From Palsa-1400 sp036501625 (lineage in GTDB: Bacteria; Verrucomicrobiota; Verrucomicrobiia; Limisphaerales; Palsa-1400), in contig DASXZY010000072.1 of the NCBI GenBank assembly GCA_036501625.1, forward strand, positions 39,885 to 103,884: a DNA stretch of 64,000 bases, in the 5' to 3' direction. Below, in pieces: positions 34,183 to 42,438 of this stretch. The notes beneath the pieces were generated by a model. The model had not been told where the DNA came from, did no database searches, and saw only the letters and a program-made list of their open reading frames with translations. Positions within the stretch are counted from its first letter, which is position 1. Each line of letters starts with the position of its first letter. Position numbers and translations under genes: made by a program.

Positions 34183-36114
34183 TCAACGATGGCCGCGCTC
34201 CCACGTTTTCTCGGCGCCGCCGATGCCCGCGAAATTAGTTTTGTCATACTCCTGGCTGGCCTGGCGGAAATCCCGCAACGCCTGATACGCGGCCGTGAAT
34301 TCGCTCTTGTCGCCTGAATCGACGCCCCGTTCATAAGCCCGTTCCGCCGCCAGCATCAAATCGGCCTGTTTCAAACCTTTGGCCAGCCACTCCACTCTGG
34401 CCGCGGCCGCCGCGTCGCCGGAGGCCTCGTTTCGCGCCGCGTCCAGGATAGACCACGCCTTGCTCATGACCTCCGGCGGATACAGAGCTGGCGCGAGAAT
34501 GTAATACGGCCCATACAACCCGGCTCCGTACTTTCTCTTGGATTTGATGCAAGCTGCCTCCTCATCCGCCGAATAATGCGGGTAGATCGATTCCCACAAA
34601 TCGAAATAAGTTTTGACAGAATTCCGGGCCGGCCCAAAAGCCGCGCAGAACTCCTCGACGACCGAATCCACCGCCACATCCGGGTGATTCAAAACCTTGG
34701 CCAGCATGTAAAGCGACGGGCCTTCCGTGGCGTACTTGCCGGTGAGCGAATCGAAGTCCGCCCCCTTCATCCCGCGGGCCATGGCGAACTCCAGGTCCCG
34801 CCCGAGCGTGCGCGCGTAAAAGGCCGGGAAATTGGGCGCCTGCAGCGTGTAATTCGGACGCAGGAAAAGCTCGCATCCCGTCCGTTCCCAGCCGCTCCAA
34901 TCGCGCCTGAACATCGCCGAATCATACTTGCTATATCCGAAGATGCTCTCCTGCGGAACGAGGCCGCACAGGACGTTGGAGTTTAGCATCGCCTTCATCG
35001 GCGGGCGGCGATAGTTGTCATAAACATAGCTGACGACTTTCACGTCCGGCCGGCTTTTGGCCGCCTCAGTCGAGACCCGCTCCCAGAATCGCGCGAAGCG
35101 ATCCGAGAGCGAACCCAATTGAAGCATCCATTCATCGCGCCGTCCTTCCTGGCCGGAAAAGGCCCGCTTGGCCGCCGCCAATCGTTGGTCAAAGGGCACG
35201 GGATTTTCCGGGTCCGGTTCGTCCCAGGCCAGGCACTGGGGGCAGGCGCAACCAGCCCAGCCGTCGTTCTCGCAGACGTTTAAAAACTCCGGCGCGCCGC
35301 GCTCCTGCCAATCCTCAATGACTTGCCGCGCCAGGCCCGGTTGCGAAACGCACATGTGAACCCAATCCGGCCCCGGCTCGCCGTAAGGGTCCAGCCGCCG
35401 CGTGCCATCCGGCAGCATATTGAAATACTCCGGGTGCGACTGGCCAAATCGCTCCCAATATTTGCCGAACGAATGCCCGTATTGCGGCTGGACGCTCCGG
35501 CCGAACCGCTGTCGTTTCAACCACACCCGCTCCCCCTCGCTGGAGCCGCCGCGCCATTCCTTGAACCACAACAGCGGCCGCACCGTCCCATCTTTGGGCG
35601 ACAGCGCCAGGTCTTTTTGTTGCGGAATGATTTCGCCAAGCGGGCCGGGCCATAACCAGCGCACCTGCATTTCACTTTCCAAAATGTCATACACCCCGAA
35701 GAGCGTGCCTTCGGCCGTATCACGATTGAGTGGGTCGCCGCGCCCGTCCTTGCCCGCGATGCAAAGATCAGCCCCGTTCGCTTTGACGATGTAGCTATTC
35801 CGCGGCAAGGCTGACGGGTCCGCGCCTAAAGCAGCCGACGCCGCGCACGCGCCCAAAAATACCCGCGCCTGCCCGCCCGCCACCTGATCCTCCGGCACGA
35901 TGGCCAGTCGCGCCCCCGTCGCGCGCTCGATGTGATACTGCAACTCGCGGGCCGCGTAAGACTCGACGGCCAGCGGCGATTTGGGAACGACAATCACGGC
36001 CGCCGCCTTGCCGCCACGCACCAATTGCGCCCCATCAACCGCCAACCCGCCCAGGCACGCCACCGCCAGCAGGACAGCCGCGCCGCGCTTCCGAAAGCAA
36101 ATAAGTCCATTCAT
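34183..36114 (-). CDS. Secreted DUF4838 protein (alpha-glucuronidase-like)
   Basis: A 643-aa exported protein. The ATG at 36114 gives a signal peptide (GAAVLLAVACLGGLAVDGAQ). Residues 25-150 form a hexosaminidase/glucuronidase-type N-terminal domain (AVESYAARELQYHIERATG, GTLFGVYDILESEMQVRWLW), followed by the DUF4838 TIM-barrel-like domain (HSFGKYWERFGQSHPEYF, VCENDGWAGCACPQCL, KVVSYVYDNYRRPP, MKGADFDSLTGKYATEG). The family is related to GH67/GH20-type enzymes but lacks a defined activity. Convergent with GH53, 15 bp apart, so the two are not in one transcript. Confidence 0.85.
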   Translation of the reverse strand: MNGLICFRKRGAAVLLAVACLGGLAVDGAQLVRGGKAAAVIVVPKSPLAVESYAARELQYHIERATGARLAIVPEDQVAGGQARVFLGACAASAALGADPSALPRNSYIVKANGADLCIAGKDGRGDPLNRDTAEGTLFGVYDILESEMQVRWLWPGPLGEIIPQQKDLALSPKDGTVRPLLWFKEWRGGSSEGERVWLKRQRFGRSVQPQYGHSFGKYWERFGQSHPEYFNMLPDGTRRLDPYGEPGPDWVHMCVSQPGLARQVIEDWQERGAPEFLNVCENDGWAGCACPQCLAWDEPDPENPVPFDQRLAAAKRAFSGQEGRRDEWMLQLGSLSDRFARFWERVSTEAAKSRPDVKVVSYVYDNYRRPPMKAMLNSNVLCGLVPQESIFGYSKYDSAMFRRDWSGWERTGCELFLRPNYTLQAPNFPAFYARTLGRDLEFAMARGMKGADFDSLTGKYATEGPSLYMLAKVLNHPDVAVDSVVEEFCAAFGPARNSVKTYFDLWESIYPHYSADEEAACIKSKRKYGAGLYGPYYILAPALYPPEVMSKAWSILDAARNEASGDAAAAARVEWLAKGLKQADLMLAAERAYERGVDSGDKSEFTAAYQALRDFRQASQEYDKTNFAGIGGAEKTWERGHR

Positions 36115-36212
36115 GGATGGCGAATATTTTGATGTCGTTTGAACAAAAAGTCTAAGCAAATGCTCTTCCCGCCATTTGTGATCGGAACTGTCAGTAGCGT
36201 TGCGCGCTGGAA

Positions 36213-36231
36213 GATTTCAATTTGATTTCAA
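36213..36231. repeat. Helical-phase direct repeat upstream of the methyltransferase gene
   Basis: GATTTCAA occurs at 36213-36220 and again at 36224-36231, an 11-bp period, about 50 bp before the methyltransferase ATG. This spacing would place two protein contacts on one face of DNA. No controller-protein gene is present. Confidence 0.3.
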
Positions 36232-36277
36232 GTTCTTGCCGGACTGCGATCCAGCCAATACAATTTGAACCCAGCAG

Positions 36278-37291
36278 ATGCCGCGTTTTAACGGAATGAT
36301 TAATGGAGTGCCGGAGCATAACGGCAAGAGCCGACCTTCCCTGGTCGCGCCACGCTTGCGCGCCGCCTCCCTTTTTTCCGGAATCGGCGGCTTTGACCTC
36401 GGTCTTGAGCGCGCCGGGTTCGAGATTACATTTCAGTGCGAAATCAACAAATTTTGCCGGAGCATCCTGCGCGAGCACTGGCCAACAATCCCACACAATG
36501 AAAACATCAAAGAACTCCACGCAGCTAACATTCCTCACTCCGATGTTTGGGCCGGAGGATTCCCCTGCCAAGACGTCTCGCTGGCGCGAATGGGCCAAAG
36601 AGCGGGGCTTAGAGGGAAACGCTCTGGACTCTTTTATGATTTTGCTCGCCTCGTTGGAGAGGCACGCCCCCGAGTTGTATTGCTCGAAAACGTTGCAGGT
36701 CTCCTTAGCTCACACAGCGGACGAGATTTCGCCACCGTCATCGGGACGCTGGCAAACTTCGGGTATTCTGTCGGCTGGCGTGTGCTTAACAGCAAAAACT
36801 TTGGAGTCCCCCAATCACGGCAGCGAATCTACATTGTTGGGTGTCATCGAGATGTCCACGGTCCAGGGAAAATACTTTTTGAGGCCGAATGCCGCGAAGG
36901 GAATGTTGCGGAGAGCAAATTTAATGGGGCGGCCGCTGTTTCCCCCTTTAAGACAATCGTTGGAGATATTGTCGGCGATGGACCAGTCTTCCAATCGATC
37001 GCCTATTGCCTCTACGCCTGCTCCGCACGCCACACGGGAACCGATTGGAGCCGAACCTACGTCCAATATCCGAAACGGGGCCAAGTCCGCCGCCTCACGC
37101 CAAAAGAATGCGAAGGCGTAATGGGGTTCCCCTTTGGTTGGACGGCTCTCTCTGCAGGAAAGTTCCGGGATGACGATCTGGATTCTTTGCGATATCATGC
37201 GCTCGGAAATGCGGTCACTCCTCCAGTAGCGGAGTGGTTGGGGCATCGTGTGCGAGATTACTTGGCAGCAGCGAAAGAGGCCGGAGCATGA
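36278..37291 (+). CDS. Type II DNA (cytosine-5) methyltransferase
   Basis: Methylates C5 of cytosine in a specific site; 337 aa. All key motifs are present: I (SLFSGIGGFDLGLERAGF, SAM site), IV with the catalytic Cys97 (GGFPCQDVSLA), VI (LLENVAG), VIII (QSRQRIYIVG), IX-X (RRLTPKECEGVMGFP, ALGNAVTPP). The target-recognition region lies between residues 205 and 275; the site cannot be read from it. Its TGA overlaps the ATG of the HNH endonuclease gene, the typical coupling of a restriction-modification pair. The gene is visibly richer in A+T than its neighbours, which suggests transfer. Confidence 0.93.
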   Translation: MPRFNGMINGVPEHNGKSRPSLVAPRLRAASLFSGIGGFDLGLERAGFEITFQCEINKFCRSILREHWPTIPHNENIKELHAANIPHSDVWAGGFPCQDVSLARMGQRAGLRGKRSGLFYDFARLVGEARPRVVLLENVAGLLSSHSGRDFATVIGTLANFGYSVGWRVLNSKNFGVPQSRQRIYIVGCHRDVHGPGKILFEAECREGNVAESKFNGAAAVSPFKTIVGDIVGDGPVFQSIAYCLYACSARHTGTDWSRTYVQYPKRGQVRRLTPKECEGVMGFPFGWTALSAGKFRDDDLDSLRYHALGNAVTPPVAEWLGHRVRDYLAAAKEAGA

Positions 37292-38472
37292 ACATAGCTC
37301 TGCGACCTGGCGGAGGACGCGGTGAGTATGAATTTGCTGGGCGCCAAGGTAATTTGCACGTCCACGATCTCTTCGGGCTTGCGATATTCATTGAGATGCT
37401 TCCCGGCGTTGCGATCAACGCATACAGCAACTGTGTCCTAAAAGACGGAAAGCCACGCATCCGGCTGACCCAGCCTGCGCGGAATGCGCACCCGTCATCG
37501 CTCATTGCGGCGGCGATGATGCTGCCAAAGCCGCGGCGTGAACGCCATGAAACGCATGGAGCCAACTTGATTCGATGGGAGCAGTTCGTTGTCCAAACCA
37601 TCCGACTCGATGTCGCCTCCCGCGCGGATGGAGTGTTGGTGCGCCCGGTCACGGTGCGCTTGGAAAACGCCGATGGCCTGCTGCTCGATATTAGCTTTGC
37701 TGAACGAATGGCTCGCGTTGTGCGTGTCTGGGCTGCGGCAGCAACGCCACAGGAATCGATTGCTAATGCCGTGCGGGCGCACGCGTCAGCCTTTACATCG
37801 GTGACCTCCACACAGGCGCAGTTAGCCGGTTCGTTTGCCGCGCTGCACGCCGCCCTGAGCAGGCCTGCGGGCGATATGCTGCCGTTGCTGGAATCGCATT
37901 TCGGCTTGAGCTTGCCGAGCACCCTGCCCGTTGGGAATATTTCCGCCGAAGTTGCCGATGAAGATTACGCGGAGGAGGTGCATGTTGAGCCCGCTGAAGC
38001 ACGCGTTGAACGTGTGAGACAGTGGCGGCTTGCTGCTGTGCGCGGCGGTTCGGCCGCCAATTTCCGCAAGAAGGTGCGCGAGGCATATGACTGTCGCTGC
38101 CTATTCTCGGGCCAGCGTCTTCCGCGCATCGACGCTACGACAACCGCAGGGGTTGACGCCGCGCATATTTTGCCATGGAGCCGATTCGATTTGGATGCGA
38201 CGAAAAATGGCATTTGCCTAAACAAGCAATGTCATTGGGCATTTGATGAAGGGCTTTTCCGATTGTCATTCGACGAACGAAGCAGCGCATACGTCGTTTC
38301 CATCCCCAACCCCGTGCGACTCGCGGCCCAAGCCGCACATTTCGACATCGGACCGTTTGACGCCGTGGCCGGTCTTATCCCCAAAAATCGTCTGCCGGGC
38401 AACGAAGCGTTCTGGCCATCAAAGCAATATCTGGCGGAATTGAATCGTTTTCTAGATGACGACGAGGCCTGA
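37288..38472 (+). CDS. HNH restriction endonuclease (partner of the C5-methyltransferase)
   Basis: A 394-aa protein with a C-terminal HNH nuclease domain: CRCLFSGQRLP, DAAHILPWSRFD (the His-Ile-Leu of the metal finger), NGICLNKQCHWAFDEGLF (Asn and His-x-x-Phe-Asp). The N-terminal 230 residues (GEYEFAGRQGNLHVHDLFGL and others) match nothing I know and may recognise the target. The ATG at 37288 overlaps the methyltransferase stop (ATGA) and is preceded by GGAG; the longer frame from 37234 lies inside the methyltransferase. Position and type make it the restriction enzyme of the pair; an independent HNH nuclease is the alternative. Confidence 0.8.
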   Translation: MNIALRPGGGRGEYEFAGRQGNLHVHDLFGLAIFIEMLPGVAINAYSNCVLKDGKPRIRLTQPARNAHPSSLIAAAMMLPKPRRERHETHGANLIRWEQFVVQTIRLDVASRADGVLVRPVTVRLENADGLLLDISFAERMARVVRVWAAAATPQESIANAVRAHASAFTSVTSTQAQLAGSFAALHAALSRPAGDMLPLLESHFGLSLPSTLPVGNISAEVADEDYAEEVHVEPAEARVERVRQWRLAAVRGGSAANFRKKVREAYDCRCLFSGQRLPRIDATTTAGVDAAHILPWSRFDLDATKNGICLNKQCHWAFDEGLFRLSFDERSSAYVVSIPNPVRLAAQAAHFDIGPFDAVAGLIPKNRLPGNEAFWPSKQYLAELNRFLDDDEA

Positions 38473-38571
38473 GGCATTGGATGCGAAAGGGAACTTGCGC
38501 TTTCCTCATCTCCATTTCAGGCGGTTTTGGATTGTTTTAGCGCGGCCTTTTGGCCACAGTAGGCCCCTTTT

Positions 38572-39882
38572 ATGCAACAGGTTAATCTCGGCATGATTGG
38601 CGGCGGCACCGTGGGCAGCGGTGTCGCGCACCATTTGCACAACAATGGGCCGCTCCTTGAATCGCGCCTGCGCGTCAAGATTGCCTTGCGCAAAGTCGCC
38701 GTCAAAGCCTTCGACGAACCGCGCCCTTATCCCATTCCGGCCAATCTTATGACCACCGATTGGCAGGCGGTTGTCAATGACCCGGACATCCATGTCATCA
38801 TCGAATTGGTCGGCGGCATCACGCTGGCCAAGACCATGATCCTGGCGGCGCTCAAGCTGGGCAAGCCGGTCATCACGGCCAACAAAGCCCTCATCTCCGC
38901 GCATGGCGAGGAGCTTTTCGCCGCCGCCAAAGCTGGCAAAGCCAACCTGTATTACGAAGCGAGCGTGGCCGGCGGCATCCCGATCATCAAAGCCCTGCGC
39001 GAAGGATTTGTCGGCAACCGCATCACGCACATCTACGGCATCGTCAACGGCACCTGCAATTACATCCTCACCCGCATGAAATTGGAGCGGCTGGACTTTG
39101 CCCCGACCTTGGCCGAAGCCCAGCGCCTTGGTTACGCGGAGGCCGATCCTTCGCTTGATATCGACGGCTTCGATTCCGAACACAAAATGGGCATCCTTGC
39201 TTCGCTGGCGCACGGGTTCTGGGTGGCGCCGGAGAAAATTTACGTCGAAGGCATTCGCGGCGTCACGCGCGCGGACATCGAATTCGCGGCGCAGCTTGGC
39301 TACACCATCAAATTGTTAGGCGTGGTCAAAGAAACGCCCGGCTGGCGGCGCAAGGTCATCCAGGCCTCCGTCTATCCGGCGCTGATTCCAAACAGCCACG
39401 TCCTGGCCAGCGTCAATCATGTTTTCAACGCGGTCTTCTGCCGGGGCGATGTCGTGGGCGACACGCTTTTTTATGGGCGCGGCGCGGGCAAGGACGCCAC
39501 CGCCAGCGCGGTCATGAGCGACATTGCCGACGCGGCGCTGGACTTGAAACACGGCGCGCAGGAGCGCGTGCCTCCATTTGTCGCGCACGAGCGGCCCGGC
39601 ACGGTGCTGCCCATCGCGCAAGTCGTCTCCCGCAATTACCTGCGGTTCAACGTAACCGACAAACCCGGGACGCTCGCGAGGATCACCTCCATCCTGGCGG
39701 CGTCGAAAATCGGCATCTCCTCCGTCATCCAGCCCGAAGGCCACGAAGGCGAAAGCGTCCCGCTGATTTTGATGAGCCACGAGGCGCCCGACGCCGCCGT
39801 GCAAAAGGCCCTCGCCAAGATCGCGCGCCTGCCAGTCGTCAAAGGGCCGCCAGTGCGGCTGCGCGTGGAAAACCTTGCCTGA
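38572..39882 (+). CDS. hom: Homoserine dehydrogenase
   Basis: NAD(P)-dependent reduction of aspartate semialdehyde to homoserine, on the way to threonine and methionine. 436 aa, monofunctional. N-terminal Rossmann motif LGMIGGGTVGSGVAHHL, ELVGGITLAKTMI, VITANKALIS, then the catalytic domain (YEASVAGGIPIIKALREG, IVNGTCNYILTRM, AEADPSLDIDGFDSEHK) and a C-terminal ACT domain (FNVTDKPGTLARITSIL) for feedback control by threonine. Followed by thrC after 11 bp. No thrB is adjacent. Confidence 0.96.
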   Translation: MQQVNLGMIGGGTVGSGVAHHLHNNGPLLESRLRVKIALRKVAVKAFDEPRPYPIPANLMTTDWQAVVNDPDIHVIIELVGGITLAKTMILAALKLGKPVITANKALISAHGEELFAAAKAGKANLYYEASVAGGIPIIKALREGFVGNRITHIYGIVNGTCNYILTRMKLERLDFAPTLAEAQRLGYAEADPSLDIDGFDSEHKMGILASLAHGFWVAPEKIYVEGIRGVTRADIEFAAQLGYTIKLLGVVKETPGWRRKVIQASVYPALIPNSHVLASVNHVFNAVFCRGDVVGDTLFYGRGAGKDATASAVMSDIADAALDLKHGAQERVPPFVAHERPGTVLPIAQVVSRNYLRFNVTDKPGTLARITSILAASKIGISSVIQPEGHEGESVPLILMSHEAPDAAVQKALAKIARLPVVKGPPVRLRVENLA

Positions 39883-39893
39883 ACGCCAACCTC

Positions 39894-40979
39894 ATGAATT
39901 CCATTCTTCCACAAGAAGGCAGCCGCTGGCGCGGCGTCATCGCGGCTTACCGCTCCTGGCTGCCCGTGACCGACGCCACCCCGGTTGTCTCGCTCAACGA
40001 GGGCAACACGCCGCTCGTGCGGGCGGACGGCTTTGCGCGCGCCATCGGCGGCGATGTTCAATTGTGGCTCAAGTACGAAGGACTCAACCCGACTTGCTCT
40101 TTCAAAGACCGCGGCATGACGCTGGCGGTTTCCAAAGCCAAGGAGCGCGGGGCCGGCATTGTGATCTGCGCCAGCACCGGCAATACCTCCGCCTCGGCCG
40201 CCGCCTACGCCGCGCGCGCTGGGATGAAATGCGTCGTGCTCCTGCCGCACGGCAACATCTCGCAAGGCAAACTGGCCCAGGCCCTCATGTACGGCGCGGT
40301 CACGATTTCGATTGAGGGCAATTTCGACCAGGCCCTCCGCATTGTCCGCGAATTGGGCGAAACGGGCCAGGTCGAGGTTGTCAATAGCATCAATCCCGTC
40401 CGCATCGAAGGCCAGAAAACGGCCTCCTTCGAGATTTGCGACCAATTGGGCCGCGCGCCGGATTTTCATTTTCTGCCGATCGGCAACGCTGGAAACATCA
40501 CAGCCTATTGGAAAGGATACCGCGAGTATCACGAGGCCAAAAAGTCAGGCGGTTTGCCGCGCATGTTTGGATTTCAGGCGGCCGGAGCGGCCCCGATGGT
40601 TCTGGGCCAGCCGGTGGAGGAACCGCAAACGCTCGCCAGCGCCATCCGCATCGGCAACCCCGCCAGTTGGGCCCCGGCCGCGCGGGCTTTGCAAGAATCC
40701 AACGGGTTTATTGACAGCGTCACGGATCAGGAGATTTTGGACGCATACAAATTGATCGCGCGCACTGACGGAATATTCGTCGAGCCGGCTTCCGCCGCGT
40801 GCCTGGCGGGCTTGATACAATGCGTTAAAGCCCGAAAAATACCCGCTGGCAGCGTAATCGCGGCCACCATGACCGGGCACGGGCTTAAAGACCCGGTTCA
40901 GGCGCTCGAAACGGCCGGATTTAAGCCAATCATCGCTCCGGCGCGCAAGGATGCTGTTATGAAAGCTATGGGGCTTTGA
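39894..40979 (+). CDS. thrC: Threonine synthase
   Basis: PLP enzyme converting O-phosphohomoserine to threonine. At 361 aa it belongs to the short, fold-type II group. PLP Lys is in CSFKDRGM, the phosphate-binding loop is PIGNAGNITAYW, and early features are VSLNEGNTPLV and CASTGNTSASAAAYAARAG. The C-terminus ends in GHGLKDP, typical of this subgroup. Co-transcribed with hom (11-bp gap). Confidence 0.96.
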   Translation: MNSILPQEGSRWRGVIAAYRSWLPVTDATPVVSLNEGNTPLVRADGFARAIGGDVQLWLKYEGLNPTCSFKDRGMTLAVSKAKERGAGIVICASTGNTSASAAAYAARAGMKCVVLLPHGNISQGKLAQALMYGAVTISIEGNFDQALRIVRELGETGQVEVVNSINPVRIEGQKTASFEICDQLGRAPDFHFLPIGNAGNITAYWKGYREYHEAKKSGGLPRMFGFQAAGAAPMVLGQPVEEPQTLASAIRIGNPASWAPAARALQESNGFIDSVTDQEILDAYKLIARTDGIFVEPASAACLAGLIQCVKARKIPAGSVIAATMTGHGLKDPVQALETAGFKPIIAPARKDAVMKAMGL

Positions 40980-41085
40980 CCCCAGCGATTGGGCGCAAGT
41001 GGCTCTCGCCGTGTTTTTTAGGGTTGCGTTTGCCGGCTATAACTGGCTTTGATGGAAGCGTCGCATTTTTGATGACTTTTCTACG

Positions 41086-41113
41086 TTGACAAGTTGTGGA
41101 TTATCTATACGAT
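41086..41113 (+). promoter_or_regulatory. Candidate sigma70 promoter for the deoxyribosyltransferase-like gene
   Basis: TTGACA (perfect -35) at 41086-41091 and TACGAT (4/6 match to -10) at 41108-41113 with a 16-bp spacer, in the 247-bp gap after thrC. The next ATG is at 41227, leaving a leader of about 105 nt. Confidence 0.5.
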
Positions 41114-41226
41114 TGCGTGAGGCTTGATTCGGGTAGCGGTACGTTTCTTCAGCGGGGTTCCCCACCCCCACCTCCTTGGCGTCTGCTGCCCGAATCGCCT
41201 CCTTTCCCCTAAAAAAGGCCGAAATC

Positions 41227-41772
41227 ATGCCCACTCATATCTTATCCCGAACCAAATGCTATCTGGCGGGCAACATTGAGAACAGCAACGCCCCCGGCTC
41301 CTGGCGCGACCAAGTCAAAAACGAACTGGCCGATACCGGCATCCTCTTTTTCGACCCGCTCAAGAAGCCGTTCATGGATTCCGTCAACGAAGACAAGGAG
41401 CACATGGCACGGCTGGCCGCTTTGCGCGACGAGGGCCGGTTCGACGAATTGTCCAAGGTCATGCGCAAAATCCGCGTGGAAGACCTGAGCCTGGTGGACC
41501 GGGCCGATTTTCTGATCGCTTCCATCTCGGCCAAAACGGCCTCGTGGGGCACGGCGGAAGAAGTTTTCTGGGCCAACCGGATGAAAAAGCCGATCTATCT
41601 GGTCGTGGCCGAGGGCCGGCGCGCGTGCCCATTCTGGATTTTCGGCACACTGCCCTCCGATCAAATCTTCGGGAACATCGGCGAAGTGATCGCGGAGATT
41701 AAGAAAATCGATTCTGGAGAAAAGGAAATCGACCTGGGCCGCTGGAAGATTTTCCGTGAGGAATTCCGATAA
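41227..41772 (+). CDS. Nucleoside 2-deoxyribosyltransferase-like protein
   Basis: A 181-aa soluble protein of the Rossmann-like nucleoside deoxyribosyltransferase/MTH538 superfamily. Seen: an N-terminal strand with a glycine turn (CYLAGNIENSN), the middle strand with a conserved acid (LVDRADFLIASIS), and the WGTAEEVFWANRMKKPIYLVV segment, where relatives keep the catalytic Glu after 'GT'. It would transfer or hydrolyse deoxyribose between nucleobases, but many relatives are uncharacterised. The ATG at 41227 is chosen over TTG 41176. It converges on the HAD gene with 9 bp between; nearby nucleobase genes fit the theme. Confidence 0.65.
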   Translation: MPTHILSRTKCYLAGNIENSNAPGSWRDQVKNELADTGILFFDPLKKPFMDSVNEDKEHMARLAALRDEGRFDELSKVMRKIRVEDLSLVDRADFLIASISAKTASWGTAEEVFWANRMKKPIYLVVAEGRRACPFWIFGTLPSDQIFGNIGEVIAEIKKIDSGEKEIDLGRWKIFREEFR

Positions 41773-41781
41773 AAGAGCAGT

Positions 41782-42438
41782 TCAGCCCAGTTCCAGGATC
41801 GGCCCCAGTTCCGCGAAGCTGTCAATTATGTATTTTGCCGCGGCGCCGACCGCAGGGAGCTTCGGGCGGAAGGCCACCGCCAATCCCACCTGCTCGAAAC
41901 ACGGAATGTCGTTTTCATGGTCGCCAACGTGGCAGATTTCCTCCGGCGCGACGCTGTATCGGCGGCAGATTTCCGGCAGCAGCAGATGCTTGTGCCACGG
42001 GGAGACGGCCTGGTCGAAAGTGCCGCTGTAAACGCCATTCTCCGTGTGCATCACGTTGCAGAAACAGAAATCCAGCGCGGTTTCCTCGGCCGCTTTTTTG
42101 CCGACTTGATCCAGGCAGCCGGAAAGCAGCCCGCGCACGAGGCGGCCGCGGGTGGCTTGCAGGAATTCCCGCACGCCGGGCGAGTAGGGAATGGGATACA
42201 GCACCGACTCGGCTTGATGCACCGGCCGGCCGCGCAAATCAGCCGCGTCCTCCTCGGCCCATTGGCTGCTCTTGGAAGGTGACAAGTAATATTTTTTGCC
42301 TCGCTCGTCCCATGCGGCTTTGAGGCCGTAGGCAAAAGCGACTGCGTCCCAACTGCTGTGAAACGCGCTGCCAATGTTGGTGTAGGCGAAGAGGCATCCG
42401 TCTCCGTCAATGGTAACGAGTTTGATGCCGGGTCTCAT
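41782..42438 (-). CDS. HAD-superfamily phosphatase (phosphoserine-phosphatase-like)
   Basis: A 218-aa haloacid-dehalogenase-type phosphatase. Motif I is in VTIDGDGCLF (nucleophile and acid Asp two residues apart), motif II is LLSGCLDQV, motif III a Lys in the WHKHLLLPEI helix, and motif IV CHVGDHENDIPCF. The cap region (about residues 25-80) is short and helical, as in SerB-like members. The substrate is unknown. Its ATG overlaps the stop of the transporter gene (ATGA), so the phosphatase probably acts on something linked to the transported compound. Confidence 0.8.
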   Translation of the reverse strand: MRPGIKLVTIDGDGCLFAYTNIGSAFHSSWDAVAFAYGLKAAWDERGKKYYLSPSKSSQWAEEDAADLRGRPVHQAESVLYPIPYSPGVREFLQATRGRLVRGLLSGCLDQVGKKAAEETALDFCFCNVMHTENGVYSGTFDQAVSPWHKHLLLPEICRRYSVAPEEICHVGDHENDIPCFEQVGLAVAFRPKLPAVGAAAKYIIDSFAELGPILELG

